From NCBI GenBank assembly GCA_003150405.1, contig QAMM01000015.1, positions 1-64,000 of the forward strand: DNA of 64,000 bases, read 5' to 3'. The stretch comes from Clostridiales bacterium (lineage in GTDB: Bacteria; Bacillota; Clostridia; Oscillospirales; Ruminococcaceae). The position numbers and the translations under genes are program-made. Shown here one piece after another: positions 1 through 7,797 of this stretch. The notes beneath the pieces are model-generated. The model ran no database searches, was not told the DNA's origin, and saw nothing but the letters and a program-made list of their open reading frames with translations. How positions within the stretch are numbered: the stretch's first letter is position 1; every line of letters starts with the position of its first letter.

Positions 1-60
1 GGTTAGAACGCTAGCCTGTCACGCTAGAGGTCGACGGTTCGAGCCCGTTCTGGGTCGCCA
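1..60 (+). tRNA. tRNA-Asp (GTC), 5' end cut by window edge
   Basis: The 3' part of a tRNA is present: anticodon arm with GTC at 18-20, a T-arm with the GTTCGAGCC-type loop, and an encoded CCA end at 58-60. The first bases lie outside the window. It is followed after four bases by a tRNA-Thr, so the two are probably cotranscribed. Confidence 0.9.
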
Positions 61-64
61 TTTT

Positions 65-140
65 GCTGTTATAGCTCAGTAGGCAGAGCACTTCCTTGGT
101 AAGGAAGAGGTCACCAGTTCGAATCTGGTTAACAGCTCCA
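65..140 (+). tRNA. tRNA-Thr (GGT)
   Basis: A full cloverleaf can be drawn. The acceptor stem GCTGTTA pairs with TAACAGC, the anticodon loop TTGGTAA carries GGT, the T-loop is TTCGAAT, and CCA is encoded at 138-140. This is the last tRNA before a decayed integrative element, so its 3' end is a plausible ancestral integration site. I found no second copy of its 3' end to serve as attR. Confidence 0.95.
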
Positions 141-148
141 TTCAGATG

Positions 149-195
149 ATAGGAACCTGCATAAATGCTACGTTTATGCAGGTTCCTATTTTTTG
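149..195 (+). terminator. Rho-independent terminator after tRNA pair
   Basis: A perfect 17-bp inverted repeat (149-165 against 173-189) with a 7-base loop is followed by a T-run. It sits directly downstream of tRNA-Thr and should end the tRNA transcript. Confidence 0.85.
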
Positions 196-340
196 TTTCT
201 TGAAAAAGCTGTACTGCAATTTTCTGTAGAGCTGCATTTACCCACATAAAATATTTTTTTCCTTAAAAAATAATTTTGTGTCCGAATTTGTTTTACAGCC
301 TATTCCAGCCTAAATGTACCTGTTTTGCAGTAAATTGCTA

Positions 341-525
341 TCAAGCGGTAGTTGCTTGTGTTCCACGGTACTCTGCATAATAGTCATCTAATTCCCGGAT
401 AGATACAACAGGAATTTCCGCTGAAACGTGCGTATAAATATTGAGGGTCGTTTGAATGTCCCGGTGTCCCCATCAACTTTTGCACAATCCTGGAATACAC
501 ACCTTTAGAACCGCAGATGGATTGC
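341..525 (-). pseudogene. Tyrosine-recombinase integrase, C-terminal remnant
   Basis: Reading the minus strand gives VQKLM, then GHRDIQTTLNIYTHVS, then a short tail ending in TGA at 341-343. The GH...T...Y pattern is the C-terminal box of phage/ICE tyrosine recombinases, and the Y before TH is the catalytic tyrosine position. One extra base in the run of four C's near 468-471 shifts the frame between KLM and GHRD. Coding similarity stops at an in-frame stop just upstream. Only about 60 of roughly 350-400 residues survive. Its place beside tRNA-Thr is the normal position of an element integrase, so it marks the left end of a dead integrative element. Confidence 0.85.
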
Positions 526-565
526 TATAATATTTTCATGCAAATGAAATTTAGCGGGGAGAAAA

Positions 566-1066
566 ATGGAGAAGAATTTATCTGAAATGAGTTTAGAAGA
601 ATTATGGAAGCTATTTCCTATTTATTTGACAGAATATCAGTCTTATTGGAAAGAGTGGTACACTGATTAAGAAATATTTTTGAAAAACAGAATTCCTAAA
701 ATGGAGAGAATAAATCATATAGGAAGTACAGCGATTCCTTCTATTTATGCAAAACCAATTGTTGGTATTCTTGTGGAATTTTCAAAAGATAATAGGTTAT
801 CCGACTATAAAGAATTGTTTGTGAAAAGCAATTATATTTGTATCTCCGAAACTTCTGATAGAATTTCTTTTAACAAGGGATATACAGAAAAAGGGTTTGC
901 CGAGAAGGTATTTCACTTACACTTAAGATATATTGGCGATAATGATGAGTTGTATTTTAGGGATTATCTCATTGAACATACCAATATTGCTCTCAAGTAC
1001 GAAAAACAGAAATTGAAATTATGGAAAGAGTATGAACTTAATAGAGATGGTTTAACAAAACTATAG
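566..1066 (+). pseudogene. GrpB-family (UPF0157) protein, broken
   Basis: From ATG 566 the frame reads an N-terminus with SLEELWKLFPI typical of clostridial GrpB-family proteins. It then hits TAA at 668-670 after 34 codons and continues in the same frame through the family core HIGSTAIPSIYAKPI, the SFNKGYTEKGFAEKVFHLHL segment and YFRDYL. The C-terminus stops early after NRDGLTKL, about 20 residues short of the usual end. The family has a nucleotidyltransferase-like fold and no well-settled role. With a nonsense codon and a clipped end, the gene is probably inactive, though translation could restart at TTG 680. It is AT-rich compared with the chromosome and lies inside the element remnant. 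Confidence 0.8.
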
Positions 1067-1789
1067 ATCCAGAGCTAAATCCTCTGGAACACTGGTCCCG
1101 TTGTAATTGGTTCGGAACAGGAGGTAGTATTCAACGGGAACCCCGTCAAATTGGCACTTGATTTGAAAGCCACGCAAATATGGCGGTGCGCTTGATAAAT
1201 TGTAGTCATCATTATCCCATAAATCAAAAGATAACGTATTGCTGTCCATTTCAAAGGTATAAGTATGATTTCCAAGGTAGGACATCCCCTTCTCTGAGGT
1301 GCCGTCCAACGGGGCTGCAACTCCACGCCCGGAAACCGGGTAGTCAATAATGGTAACGGAACTATCCGGTCGTTTACTAAACTTAATCGTGAAGCGGGAT
1401 GGGGTATAGCGGTTAGAATCGACTTCATCTATCAAGCTCGGCAATGACCAAAAATTGTTGTATAGATTTTTAAACCATGTATAGTTTTTATCCGCTTCGG
1501 TCTCTATACTATTCGTGCGAACAATTCCGTCGTAGGGCAATGGATAATCCACCGCACAATTCTCACCAAAATAGCGGGCGGTTACCGTAATCTTTGGTAG
1601 CGCGGGATCCATACGGCTTTCATAATCTTTTACTAATAAGGGTAACGGTACTGCTTTTCCACTCGATATTTCGGGTGCAGGCCATGATGGTTCAGATTTT
1701 ATCGTTTGGAAAGAATACGGGATTGCGATTATGAGCCCTATCAAGGTAACGAAGAGCACAGAAAAAACAATTATTTTTTTTACCTTCAA
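1061..1789 (-). CDS. Membrane-anchored exported protein, unknown function
   Basis: A 242-residue protein not matched to a known family. I chose the TTG start at 1789 because GGAGG lies about 8 bases upstream; an earlier in-frame ATG at 1813 lacks a good site. A Lys-rich N-terminus is followed by a hydrophobic segment at about residues 5-25, so it is probably a signal anchor with an outside domain of about 215 residues. It starts 28 bases after the stop of the preceding exported protein on the same strand, so the two form an operon. The outer domain has many Tyr, Asn and Pro residues and one cysteine pair. It overlaps the end of the GrpB pseudogene tail to tail. A partner or immunity role for the upstream peptidase-like protein is only a guess. 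Confidence 0.7.
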   Translation of the reverse strand: MKVKKIIVFSVLFVTLIGLIIAIPYSFQTIKSEPSWPAPEISSGKAVPLPLLVKDYESRMDPALPKITVTARYFGENCAVDYPLPYDGIVRTNSIETEADKNYTWFKNLYNNFWSLPSLIDEVDSNRYTPSRFTIKFSKRPDSSVTIIDYPVSGRGVAAPLDGTSEKGMSYLGNHTYTFEMDSNTLSFDLWDNDDYNLSSAPPYLRGFQIKCQFDGVPVEYYLLFRTNYNGTSVPEDLALDL

Positions 1790-1817
1790 GGTTGTGCCTC
1801 CAGATGCAGCCAAACAT

Positions 1818-2915
1818 CTAATATTTATAGTATCTTAAAGTTCTCCCATTATAGTAAGGGCAGTCAGCCATCGTATGTTCAGCCAGCACCATATTGCCCC
1901 ATTTTGATACCACTGTGACAACGCCACTTGAAACACGGACTACATATGCGGAATGGTCCTCTAGCTTGTCGTAAGACCCATCGTCATAATATACCCGGAC
2001 GCCGGTTGAAGGGCTTACGATTTGCCGGCAGGCTCCATCTGTCATATAAGGGACAGCGTTTGGTATCCAATAGTTATTGTTATTATGTGTCTGGCTGTAC
2101 CACGCATAGCTGTGGCAATTATACCGTTTGGTAGAATTTTGCAAAAATACAGCATTGGGATAACGTGAATGATAATAAGAACCATTCGCTGCTATTTCCT
2201 GTGCTGACCAGTCCTTATCAGAAGATGTCCATTCCCTAACCGTAACATCTTTGCCGCCGGGCGTTTTAATTATCTTGTTGACCGTGTAGGTATCAATTTG
2301 TTCTCCCATAGCCTTATAAAAGAGCCCTGTAGAGCCACTATACGTTTCCGGGAGTGTCCCTTGCAATTCAATTTTTTCATCTACCGCAGCCAATATTTCT
2401 TCAAACTCCTGCTCAGATAACTGATTTACAAATTCAGGCTGTGCTAACATTACATCGAGGAACATTGACTGCATAATTGAATCATATAAGACATCGTTAT
2501 TTACCGACCTGGTGTTAAGAATTACCGGCGCCGTTTCCATGTGTTTCGATAGCAGCTTTGCAGCGCCCTCACGTTTCACCAGCTCCTGTAAACCGTTAAA
2601 GTCTTCCAGGACAGCTTGGAAACCACCTTCATAGGTGTTGTAAGCGAGCATATCAATCAGGTATGGGTAGTGTAAAACCGCATTGACAAGCTGTTCCGTC
2701 GTCATCTGGTTGAGCAAGTAGTCCGGTATCTGTGAAGCATTGACTTTATCAACATGGTTGTCAAACTCTCCCCAGTCAATGACCTCCATCAAAGCAATGT
2801 ACTGCTCATCTGGCGACAAATTGGATTGCTCCGCCGAAGCTGAAAAACCAACGCAGCCGAACATCAAGGCCGCTGACAAGAGTGCTGATGTGATTCTACG
2901 AAACCGCTTTTTCAT
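1818..2915 (-). CDS. Secreted protein with C-terminal Cys-His (papain-like?) domain
   Basis: A 365-residue protein with a clear signal peptide (MKKRFRR, then a hydrophobic stretch to ASA at about residue 28) and a strong AAAGGAGAGG site. Residues about 30-200 are helical and unassigned. The last 120 residues hold YNCHSYAWY, a later HSAYVV and SKWGN followed by a His. This Cys...His...polar order is reminiscent of NlpC/P60 or CHAP-type papain folds, which cut peptidoglycan or peptides, but I cannot confirm the fold. It is the first gene of a two-gene operon with the membrane protein at 1061-1789. The operon lies between decayed conjugation genes and an integrase remnant, which suggests cargo of the former element. 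Confidence 0.65.
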   Translation of the reverse strand: MKKRFRRITSALLSAALMFGCVGFSASAEQSNLSPDEQYIALMEVIDWGEFDNHVDKVNASQIPDYLLNQMTTEQLVNAVLHYPYLIDMLAYNTYEGGFQAVLEDFNGLQELVKREGAAKLLSKHMETAPVILNTRSVNNDVLYDSIMQSMFLDVMLAQPEFVNQLSEQEFEEILAAVDEKIELQGTLPETYSGSTGLFYKAMGEQIDTYTVNKIIKTPGGKDVTVREWTSSDKDWSAQEIAANGSYYHSRYPNAVFLQNSTKRYNCHSYAWYSQTHNNNNYWIPNAVPYMTDGACRQIVSPSTGVRVYYDDGSYDKLEDHSAYVVRVSSGVVTVVSKWGNMVLAEHTMADCPYYNGRTLRYYKY

Positions 2916-3131
2916 GTTTACCTCTCCTTTGTTTTCACATTTGGGTCAATGCGCTGGGGAAAAGGTATTGAGGCGATATTCAATGCTGCACGGGCATCTC
3001 CTTCCAATATTTGTTAATCAAATTATACTATAAATAAATAATTTTATCAACGATATAGCAGGTGTATTTGTATAATATATCCAACAAATATCAACGTGGT
3101 ATTTTGTGAATACCGACCACACAAATGCAAG

Positions 3132-3477
3132 CTAACAGCGCCTTGAATATAGTGCCCAAAACAGCTTGTCCTTTCGCTGTTTGAAAAAGGTCAGAACGAA
3201 AGGGGAACGCCTGCGTTGGTAGGTCTGTACCTCTCCAGCCGAAAGTGCAAGCACGCGGTGCAATGGTACAGCCGCTGTCCGTAGCTGTCAGGATACCAGG
3301 CGTTTCAGAAATTCGTCCGCTGCCTTTAAGTATGGCAACAACACGTTCAAAGGATTTGGTATGGTAATCCGGCCGCAGCTTTAACAGCCGCTCCACCTGG
3401 TCAATGCGCAGGCCGCCGTAGGTGTGGAGCAAATCAAGTACCATCTTCTGATCCTTGTTTAGAATCAATCCAGTCAC
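3132..3477 (-). pseudogene. DUF5697-like mobile-element protein, frameshifted
   Basis: The GTG-started frame at 3477 gives an N-terminal winged-helix-like stretch (LNKDQKMVLDLL, then GGLRIDQVERLLKLRPD) as recalled for DUF5697 proteins of clostridial conjugative elements. After about residue 65 the frame turns to nonsense. A different frame resumes the family tail with SPFVLTFFKQRKDKLFW and stops at 3132-3134, so at least one frameshift lies between. Its neighbours upstream on the same strand are equally broken. The family assignment is from memory of the pattern. Confidence 0.6.
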
Positions 3478-3480
3478 TTC

Positions 3481-3900
3481 CTTTCAGGTATTCCGGTGGC
3501 AGGCGGACAAACAGCTCAGAATACTGTTCTACAATGGAATTAAAACCACCGGCATGAGATATGCTGTAACATTTTTAACCGGTGTGGTGTTATTGCGGAT
3601 AATATTATAGGCCCGGGTCAGCGTCTCGGCGTTAAGGCAATCTAGGTAATTCCGAATTTCTGCTTGTGGAAAAGTCGCTCCGCTCACCGTCACCTGTTTG
3701 GAATAATACAATCGTTCGATGATATCCCGTAACACTGCTTGTACGGGTTCATCGAAAATTTCAAGTTCACAACGGCTCAAAATACGATTGAGCCGTTGAT
3801 TGCCTATCTGACAGACTGACCGACTGTTTTCAATCTCATCTATATCAACCTCATTATTCTGACGCTGATTTTTCTCAGTTTTAATTGTCTGCGTCACTGA
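3481..3900 (-). pseudogene. DUF6017-like C-terminus of an element replication protein, frameshifted
   Basis: The minus strand encodes a segment with DIIERLYYSKQVTVSG, then IRNNTTPVKNVTAYLM. This matches the C-terminal domain I associate with RepA-like replication proteins of Firmicute conjugative elements (the pattern N-T-T-x-I-x-N-x-x-x-Y-L). The frame then ends early at a TAG near 3529. A shifted frame carries on with NSIVEQYSELFVRLPPEYLKGSD, a plausible natural end that overlaps the start of the next gene. The N-terminal replication domain is missing. No function is expected. Confidence 0.6.
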
Positions 3901-4246
3901 GAATCTCCGGCCATTCATTATGGGGGTAACGCATGGAGAGCTGGATGATCCCCTGGGTCGCTGCCTGTATGTTGATGTTGCGGAAACATGCAACCGACCA
4001 AATTTTCTTGCTGTCGAGAAGGTCAATGTTGCAGTATTCATCCATCATCATATTAACATAGACCGGCAACCGTTGATTCGGTTGCTGTCGTGCGTAATCA
4101 AATAAAAAGCAACGAGAAAAACATAGAGGACAAAAACGGTAAACTACTATCTTGATCAGAAAAGCAACCTCTAAATTTGGATTACGGTTATTTTTCACAC
4201 TTCTAAAGTTGGTGATAAACTCTGCAAATCCCAGATCCATTTTCAA
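3881..4246 (-). pseudogene. VirD4/TraG-type conjugation coupling protein fragment
   Basis: Residues about 50-120 of this 121-codon fragment read DYARQQPNQRLPVYVNMMMD, then EYCNID, then RNINIQAATQGIIQLSMRYP and EWPEIL. In intact coupling proteins this is the region around the Walker B motif (LPV.V.F.LDEFANIG) and the following arginine and glutamine motifs. The Walker A part and the C-terminus are absent. The fragment is a relic of a type IV secretion system and identifies the dead element as conjugative. It is followed directly by the DUF6017-like remnant on the same strand. Confidence 0.75.
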
Positions 4247-4424
4247 TTAAAATCTGCACGAACATTTTGTTCTTGCGGATTTTTGTTTTGGTTGCCTGAA
4301 AATGCGTGCTGTAGCTTTTTGCGGATACTCAACATTCTCCTCCTGCATTTTGGAAACTGGAACAAGAATCCATCTGCCTTGTTTATTTGTTCGGTTTCGG
4401 TGAATCCTATGAACAAGGAGTGTG

Positions 4425-5873
4425 ATGCAGATGCAATCCATTTGGAACCGCACGGCAGAATCGAAACCGCATGCGGCTTTACGTGGGGATTTGACCATTG
4501 ACGCTGCCGTCATCGGAGGCGGCATGGCCGGAATTCTAATCGCTTATTTTTTAAAACAGCGTGGGTTGGAGGTTGCGGTGCTGGAAGCTGGTACAGTTGG
4601 CAGCGGCCAGACTGGGAATACAACGGCAAAAATTACTTCACAGCATGGGTTGATTTACCATAAGCTGCTGGAAACACTTGGAAAGGATATGGCCCGCGCT
4701 TATGCGGAGGCAAATCAGCGTGCTGTTTGGGAATACAAACGTATTATACGGGAACGCAGCATCCATTGCTGCTTTGAACAGAAACCAGCCTTCCTCTATT
4801 CTCTGGAGGAGACGGAATCCCTGATGCGGGAAGCCGAGGCGGCCAGCCGTCTTGGCATAGAGGCGATGTTTACCACCGATACCGAGCTCCCTTTTCCGGT
4901 TAAGGGCGCCGTCTGCTTTGAAGGTCAGGCGCAGTTTCACCCGCTGCAATTTTTGTTTGCACTGGAACGGGAACTACTGGTTTATGAGCACACCAATGTG
5001 ACGGCGGTCGAGGAAAATCGCATTTTGACACCAAATGGCATTGTCACCGCAAAACACATCATCTTTGCCACCCACTATCCGTTTCTTAATGTCCCCGGTT
5101 ATTATTTTATGCGGATGCACCAGGAACGCAGCTATGTGTTGGCGCTCCAAAACGCCATGCGGCTGGAAGGGATGTATCTTGGCATTGACAAAAACAACGG
5201 ATGGTCGCTCCGCAGCGCCGGAGAGCTGCTCCTGCTCGGCGGCGGAAACCACCGAACGGGTGAAAACCGGAACGGAGGGAAATACCGGCTACTTCGCGAA
5301 AAGGCGCAGGAGTTTTGGCCGGGCTCTACGGAGATTGCCTGTTGGTCAGCACAGGATTGTATGACTTTGGACGGTGTTCCCTATATTGGGCAATTTTCTG
5401 AGAGCACGCCGCACTGGTATGTCGCCACCGGTTTTCAGAAATGGGGGATGACCAGTTCAATGCTCTCCGCTATGCTGCTTTCTGACCTCATCACCGGGCG
5501 GGAAAATCCCTGGCAGAAAGCATTTTCTCCTCAGCGGTTTACACCGGGCGCTTCGGCAAAATCAATGCTGGAGGACGGCCTTCACGCGGTGCGCGACCTT
5601 TCCCGCCGCATTTTTGCCCCAGCGCGTGCTGATGTAGAAGCGCTTCCGCTGGGACATGGCGGTGTTGTGGAACGGGACAGTGAAAAGGTCGGCGTCTACC
5701 GCGATGATACCGGTCAAACCTACGTCGTTTCCATCCGCTGCCCGCATCTTGGCTGCCAGCTAGAATGGAACCCGGATGAAAAAAGCTGGGATTGCCCCTG
5801 CCACGGCTCCCGTTTTGATTACAGAGGCAATCTCATTGACAACCCTGCACAGGAGGATCTGAGCCATGACTGA
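4425..5873 (+). CDS. FAD-dependent oxidoreductase with C-terminal Rieske [2Fe-2S] domain
   Basis: About 482 residues. The N-terminus has a dinucleotide-binding GGGMAG motif (about residues 28-33) and a D-amino-acid-oxidase-type (DAO) flavin domain to about residue 370. The last 60 residues are a Rieske domain with C-P-H-L-G-C near 440 and C-P-C-H-G near 458, giving the Cys/His pairs that hold a 2Fe-2S cluster. Such fusions pass electrons between flavin and cluster; the substrate is unknown. AAGGAG at 4415-4420 serves ATG 4425 or ATG 4431; GTG 4422 is too close. The stop overlaps the next start by 8 bases, so the two proteins are translationally coupled. The gene begins just after the element remnant. 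Confidence 0.9.
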   Translation: MQMQSIWNRTAESKPHAALRGDLTIDAAVIGGGMAGILIAYFLKQRGLEVAVLEAGTVGSGQTGNTTAKITSQHGLIYHKLLETLGKDMARAYAEANQRAVWEYKRIIRERSIHCCFEQKPAFLYSLEETESLMREAEAASRLGIEAMFTTDTELPFPVKGAVCFEGQAQFHPLQFLFALERELLVYEHTNVTAVEENRILTPNGIVTAKHIIFATHYPFLNVPGYYFMRMHQERSYVLALQNAMRLEGMYLGIDKNNGWSLRSAGELLLLGGGNHRTGENRNGGKYRLLREKAQEFWPGSTEIACWSAQDCMTLDGVPYIGQFSESTPHWYVATGFQKWGMTSSMLSAMLLSDLITGRENPWQKAFSPQRFTPGASAKSMLEDGLHAVRDLSRRIFAPARADVEALPLGHGGVVERDSEKVGVYRDDTGQTYVVSIRCPHLGCQLEWNPDEKSWDCPCHGSRFDYRGNLIDNPAQEDLSHD

Positions 5874-6750
5874 AACACGCTTTTACGGCAGCCCGTATGC
5901 TCCCTATTTTGAGGGCTGGTACCTCAAGCACCAAAACAGCCGGGATACCCTTGCCCTCATCCCGGCTGTTCATACCGACCAGCGGTGTCGGCGTTCGGCT
6001 TCGCTTCAAGTCATTACCAACGAGGGCAGTTATACCGCTCAGTTTCCCATCTGGCAGTGCTCGGTACAGGAGCATCCGACCGTGTTTCGGCTTGGCAACA
6101 ACCTTTTTTCCGAGCACGGCTGTCGCCTTTCCTGTCAAACCGGGGAGCTCAGTATCAGGGGAGTGCTGCGCTACGGCCCTATGGCCCGCCCGGCTTCGGA
6201 TATCATGGGTCCATTCCGATTTGTTCCGTTTCTGGAATGCCGCCACAGCGTTTTCAGCTTTTGCCACCGGGTGGACGGGCATGTTTCGGTAAATGGAAAA
6301 AGCTACTGCTTTCGAAACGGTGTGGGCTATATGGAGGGAGACCGCGGGCGTTCCTTCCCCAACCGTTACCTCTGGACCCAGGCCAACATCGATGCGGATT
6401 CCGTTCTGCTGTCGGTCGCGGATATCCCATACTGCGGCGTTCGTTTTAACGGCTGTATTGCCTCGGTCTATCTAGATGGAAAGGAGCACCGGTTTGCAAC
6501 CTATTACGGTGCACGGATTCTCTCGCTGCACGGCGGCGCTGTCATCCTTCAGCAGGGAAGCAGCGTTCTTGCGGTCCGTCTGCTGGAAGCCTCGCCGCAT
6601 CCGCTGCATGCGCCGCGCTCCGGCAGCATGACCCGTATCATCCATGAAAGCCCCTCCTGCAAGGTGCAGTACCGTTTGGTTCAGAACGGCAAAACCCTGC
6701 TCAATGCAGTATCTGAACAGGCAAGCTTTGAAAATGCCTGGTATTCCTGA
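5866..6750 (+). CDS. Tocopherol-cyclase-like family protein
   Basis: A 294-residue soluble protein opening with YFEGWYLKHQ, the hallmark of the tocopherol cyclase family (PF14249), and containing NRYLWTQAN near residue 168. Plant members close the chromanol ring of vitamin E. Bacterial homologues without the tocopherol pathway have no settled substrate, so a lipid- or quinone-like ligand is only an inference. It overlaps the flavin-Rieske oxidoreductase by 8 bases, which suggests the two act on the same compound. A hairpin terminator follows at 6815-6852. Confidence 0.85.
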   Translation: MTETRFYGSPYAPYFEGWYLKHQNSRDTLALIPAVHTDQRCRRSASLQVITNEGSYTAQFPIWQCSVQEHPTVFRLGNNLFSEHGCRLSCQTGELSIRGVLRYGPMARPASDIMGPFRFVPFLECRHSVFSFCHRVDGHVSVNGKSYCFRNGVGYMEGDRGRSFPNRYLWTQANIDADSVLLSVADIPYCGVRFNGCIASVYLDGKEHRFATYYGARILSLHGGAVILQQGSSVLAVRLLEASPHPLHAPRSGSMTRIIHESPSCKVQYRLVQNGKTLLNAVSEQASFENAWYS

Positions 6751-6814
6751 CAAAGGCTTGACATACCTGCCTTTTGGGTTTGAAAATTTTGCATGTAGAA
6801 AGGATATTTGCAGA

Positions 6815-6852
6815 CCGGTTCCCAGTTTTAAAGAGGGAACCGGACGTTTTTT
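6815..6852 (+). terminator. Terminator of the FAD-Rieske operon
   Basis: CCGGTTCCC (6815-6823) pairs with GGGAACCGG (6835-6843), followed by ACG and six T's. Confidence 0.8.
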
Positions 6853-7075
6853 GTCTGACAGCCTTTTTAGAAGGCAATGAGCCTGCAAAACGGAATTCTC
6901 AAAAATAGAAAACATTGCGGCAAACCGGACTATACCTTTCACAAATACCCTTTTCATTTTTTTCAATTCATCGTATAATAAAAACAACGGATTACATACG
7001 GCGGCTTTCTCTTTGTTCCGTCCAGTCACTGAAACACCGAGTATGGAGCGGGCATTTCCGCGTTTAGGAGGCAGC

Positions 7076-7333
7076 ATGATTTTCGATATTGTCGGCATCA
7101 ATTATTTTGTCAGCAAAAATGTCTTTACCGGCAGCAAGGAGCAGTTTAATTTCCGCATTGCCCCGGTGGAGGATATCCTTGAGGTCGCTACTTGGTACGG
7201 TATGCTCTGCTACCAGAAAAGCGACATTTTGGCACGCAATACCTTTGAGTTAAACCAACAGGGCTTGGATGCCTGTATTGCCTGGCTGGAGGAGCAGTAT
7301 CATATTTACAAAATCCAGGGAACCGAAATTTAG
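7076..7333 (+). CDS. Small hypothetical protein (85 aa)
   Basis: I do not recognise this protein. AGGAGG at 7066-7071 decides the ATG at 7076 over an upstream in-frame start at 7013. It begins MIFDIVGINYF and has no signal peptide or obvious membrane helix. The C-terminal half, with QGLDACIAWLEEQ, looks helical. It may be cotranscribed with the interrupted frame that follows 28 bases later, which has its own AGGAAGG site. A TATAAT sequence near 6975 could be its promoter -10 element, but no good -35 is visible. Confidence 0.6.
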   Translation: MIFDIVGINYFVSKNVFTGSKEQFNFRIAPVEDILEVATWYGMLCYQKSDILARNTFELNQQGLDACIAWLEEQYHIYKIQGTEI

Positions 7334-7361
7334 ACGTTGGTGAATTTTTAGGAAGGAAAGT

Positions 7362-7670
7362 GTGTCCCCACACCTGAAACCATTGATCTTAAGCAGCGCT
7401 GTTTTGAGAGGTACCGGCTTTTTGTCTGGTATGGCAAGCAAATTTTTATAGCCGGGATTTCGGGCGCTGCTGTTTGTTGTTCACGAAAAACTTACAAATC
7501 CTGCAGTGATATTGACGGCGATTCCCGTTGGAAAGGACGGTGAACCGCTCGGTCTGGGAATGGCGCTGACACAGTGCATTCAGGAGATAAACCGTTTTGC
7601 GGTGCTTTCTCCGCGGCAGCAACAGCAGCAGGTTATCGACTACACCCACCAAATTCAGTCCCGCGAATAG
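7362..7670 (+). pseudogene. Unknown 102-codon frame interrupted by one TAG
   Basis: After AGGAAGG at about 7350-7356 a GTG at 7362 opens a frame that meets TAG at 7449-7451 (codon 30). It then stays open in the same frame to TAG 7668-7670. The second half has protein-like composition (FVVHEKLTNPAVILTAIPVG, then LGLGMALTQCIQEINRF, then a run of five Gln). I do not recognise the family. A single amber mutation in a real small gene is the simplest reading. Readthrough, or a chance open frame, remain possible. Confidence 0.45.
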
Positions 7671-7721
7671 ATGTAGCAATATGTTTGCTGCCTTACAGAA
7701 GGTAGCCTGCCCGGTTAAAGC

Positions 7722-7765
7722 AAAAAAGAAGCCGCCCGGCTTTGGAACTTCCAAAGCCGGGCGGC
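7722..7765 (-). terminator. Terminator of the alcohol dehydrogenase gene
   Basis: A 15-bp GC-rich perfect stem (7731-7745 against 7751-7765). On the minus strand it is followed by TTCTTTTTT, in the right place to end the gene at 7798-8961. Confidence 0.9.
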
Positions 7766-7797
7766 TCTTCGTTGGGGAACGAATCTATTGACTGAGA

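Noticed and set aside
4259..4271. GAACATTTTGTTC as another LexA box near the FAD-Rieske gene
   Set aside because: The half-sites are five bases apart instead of four, and the spot is far from a suitable promoter.
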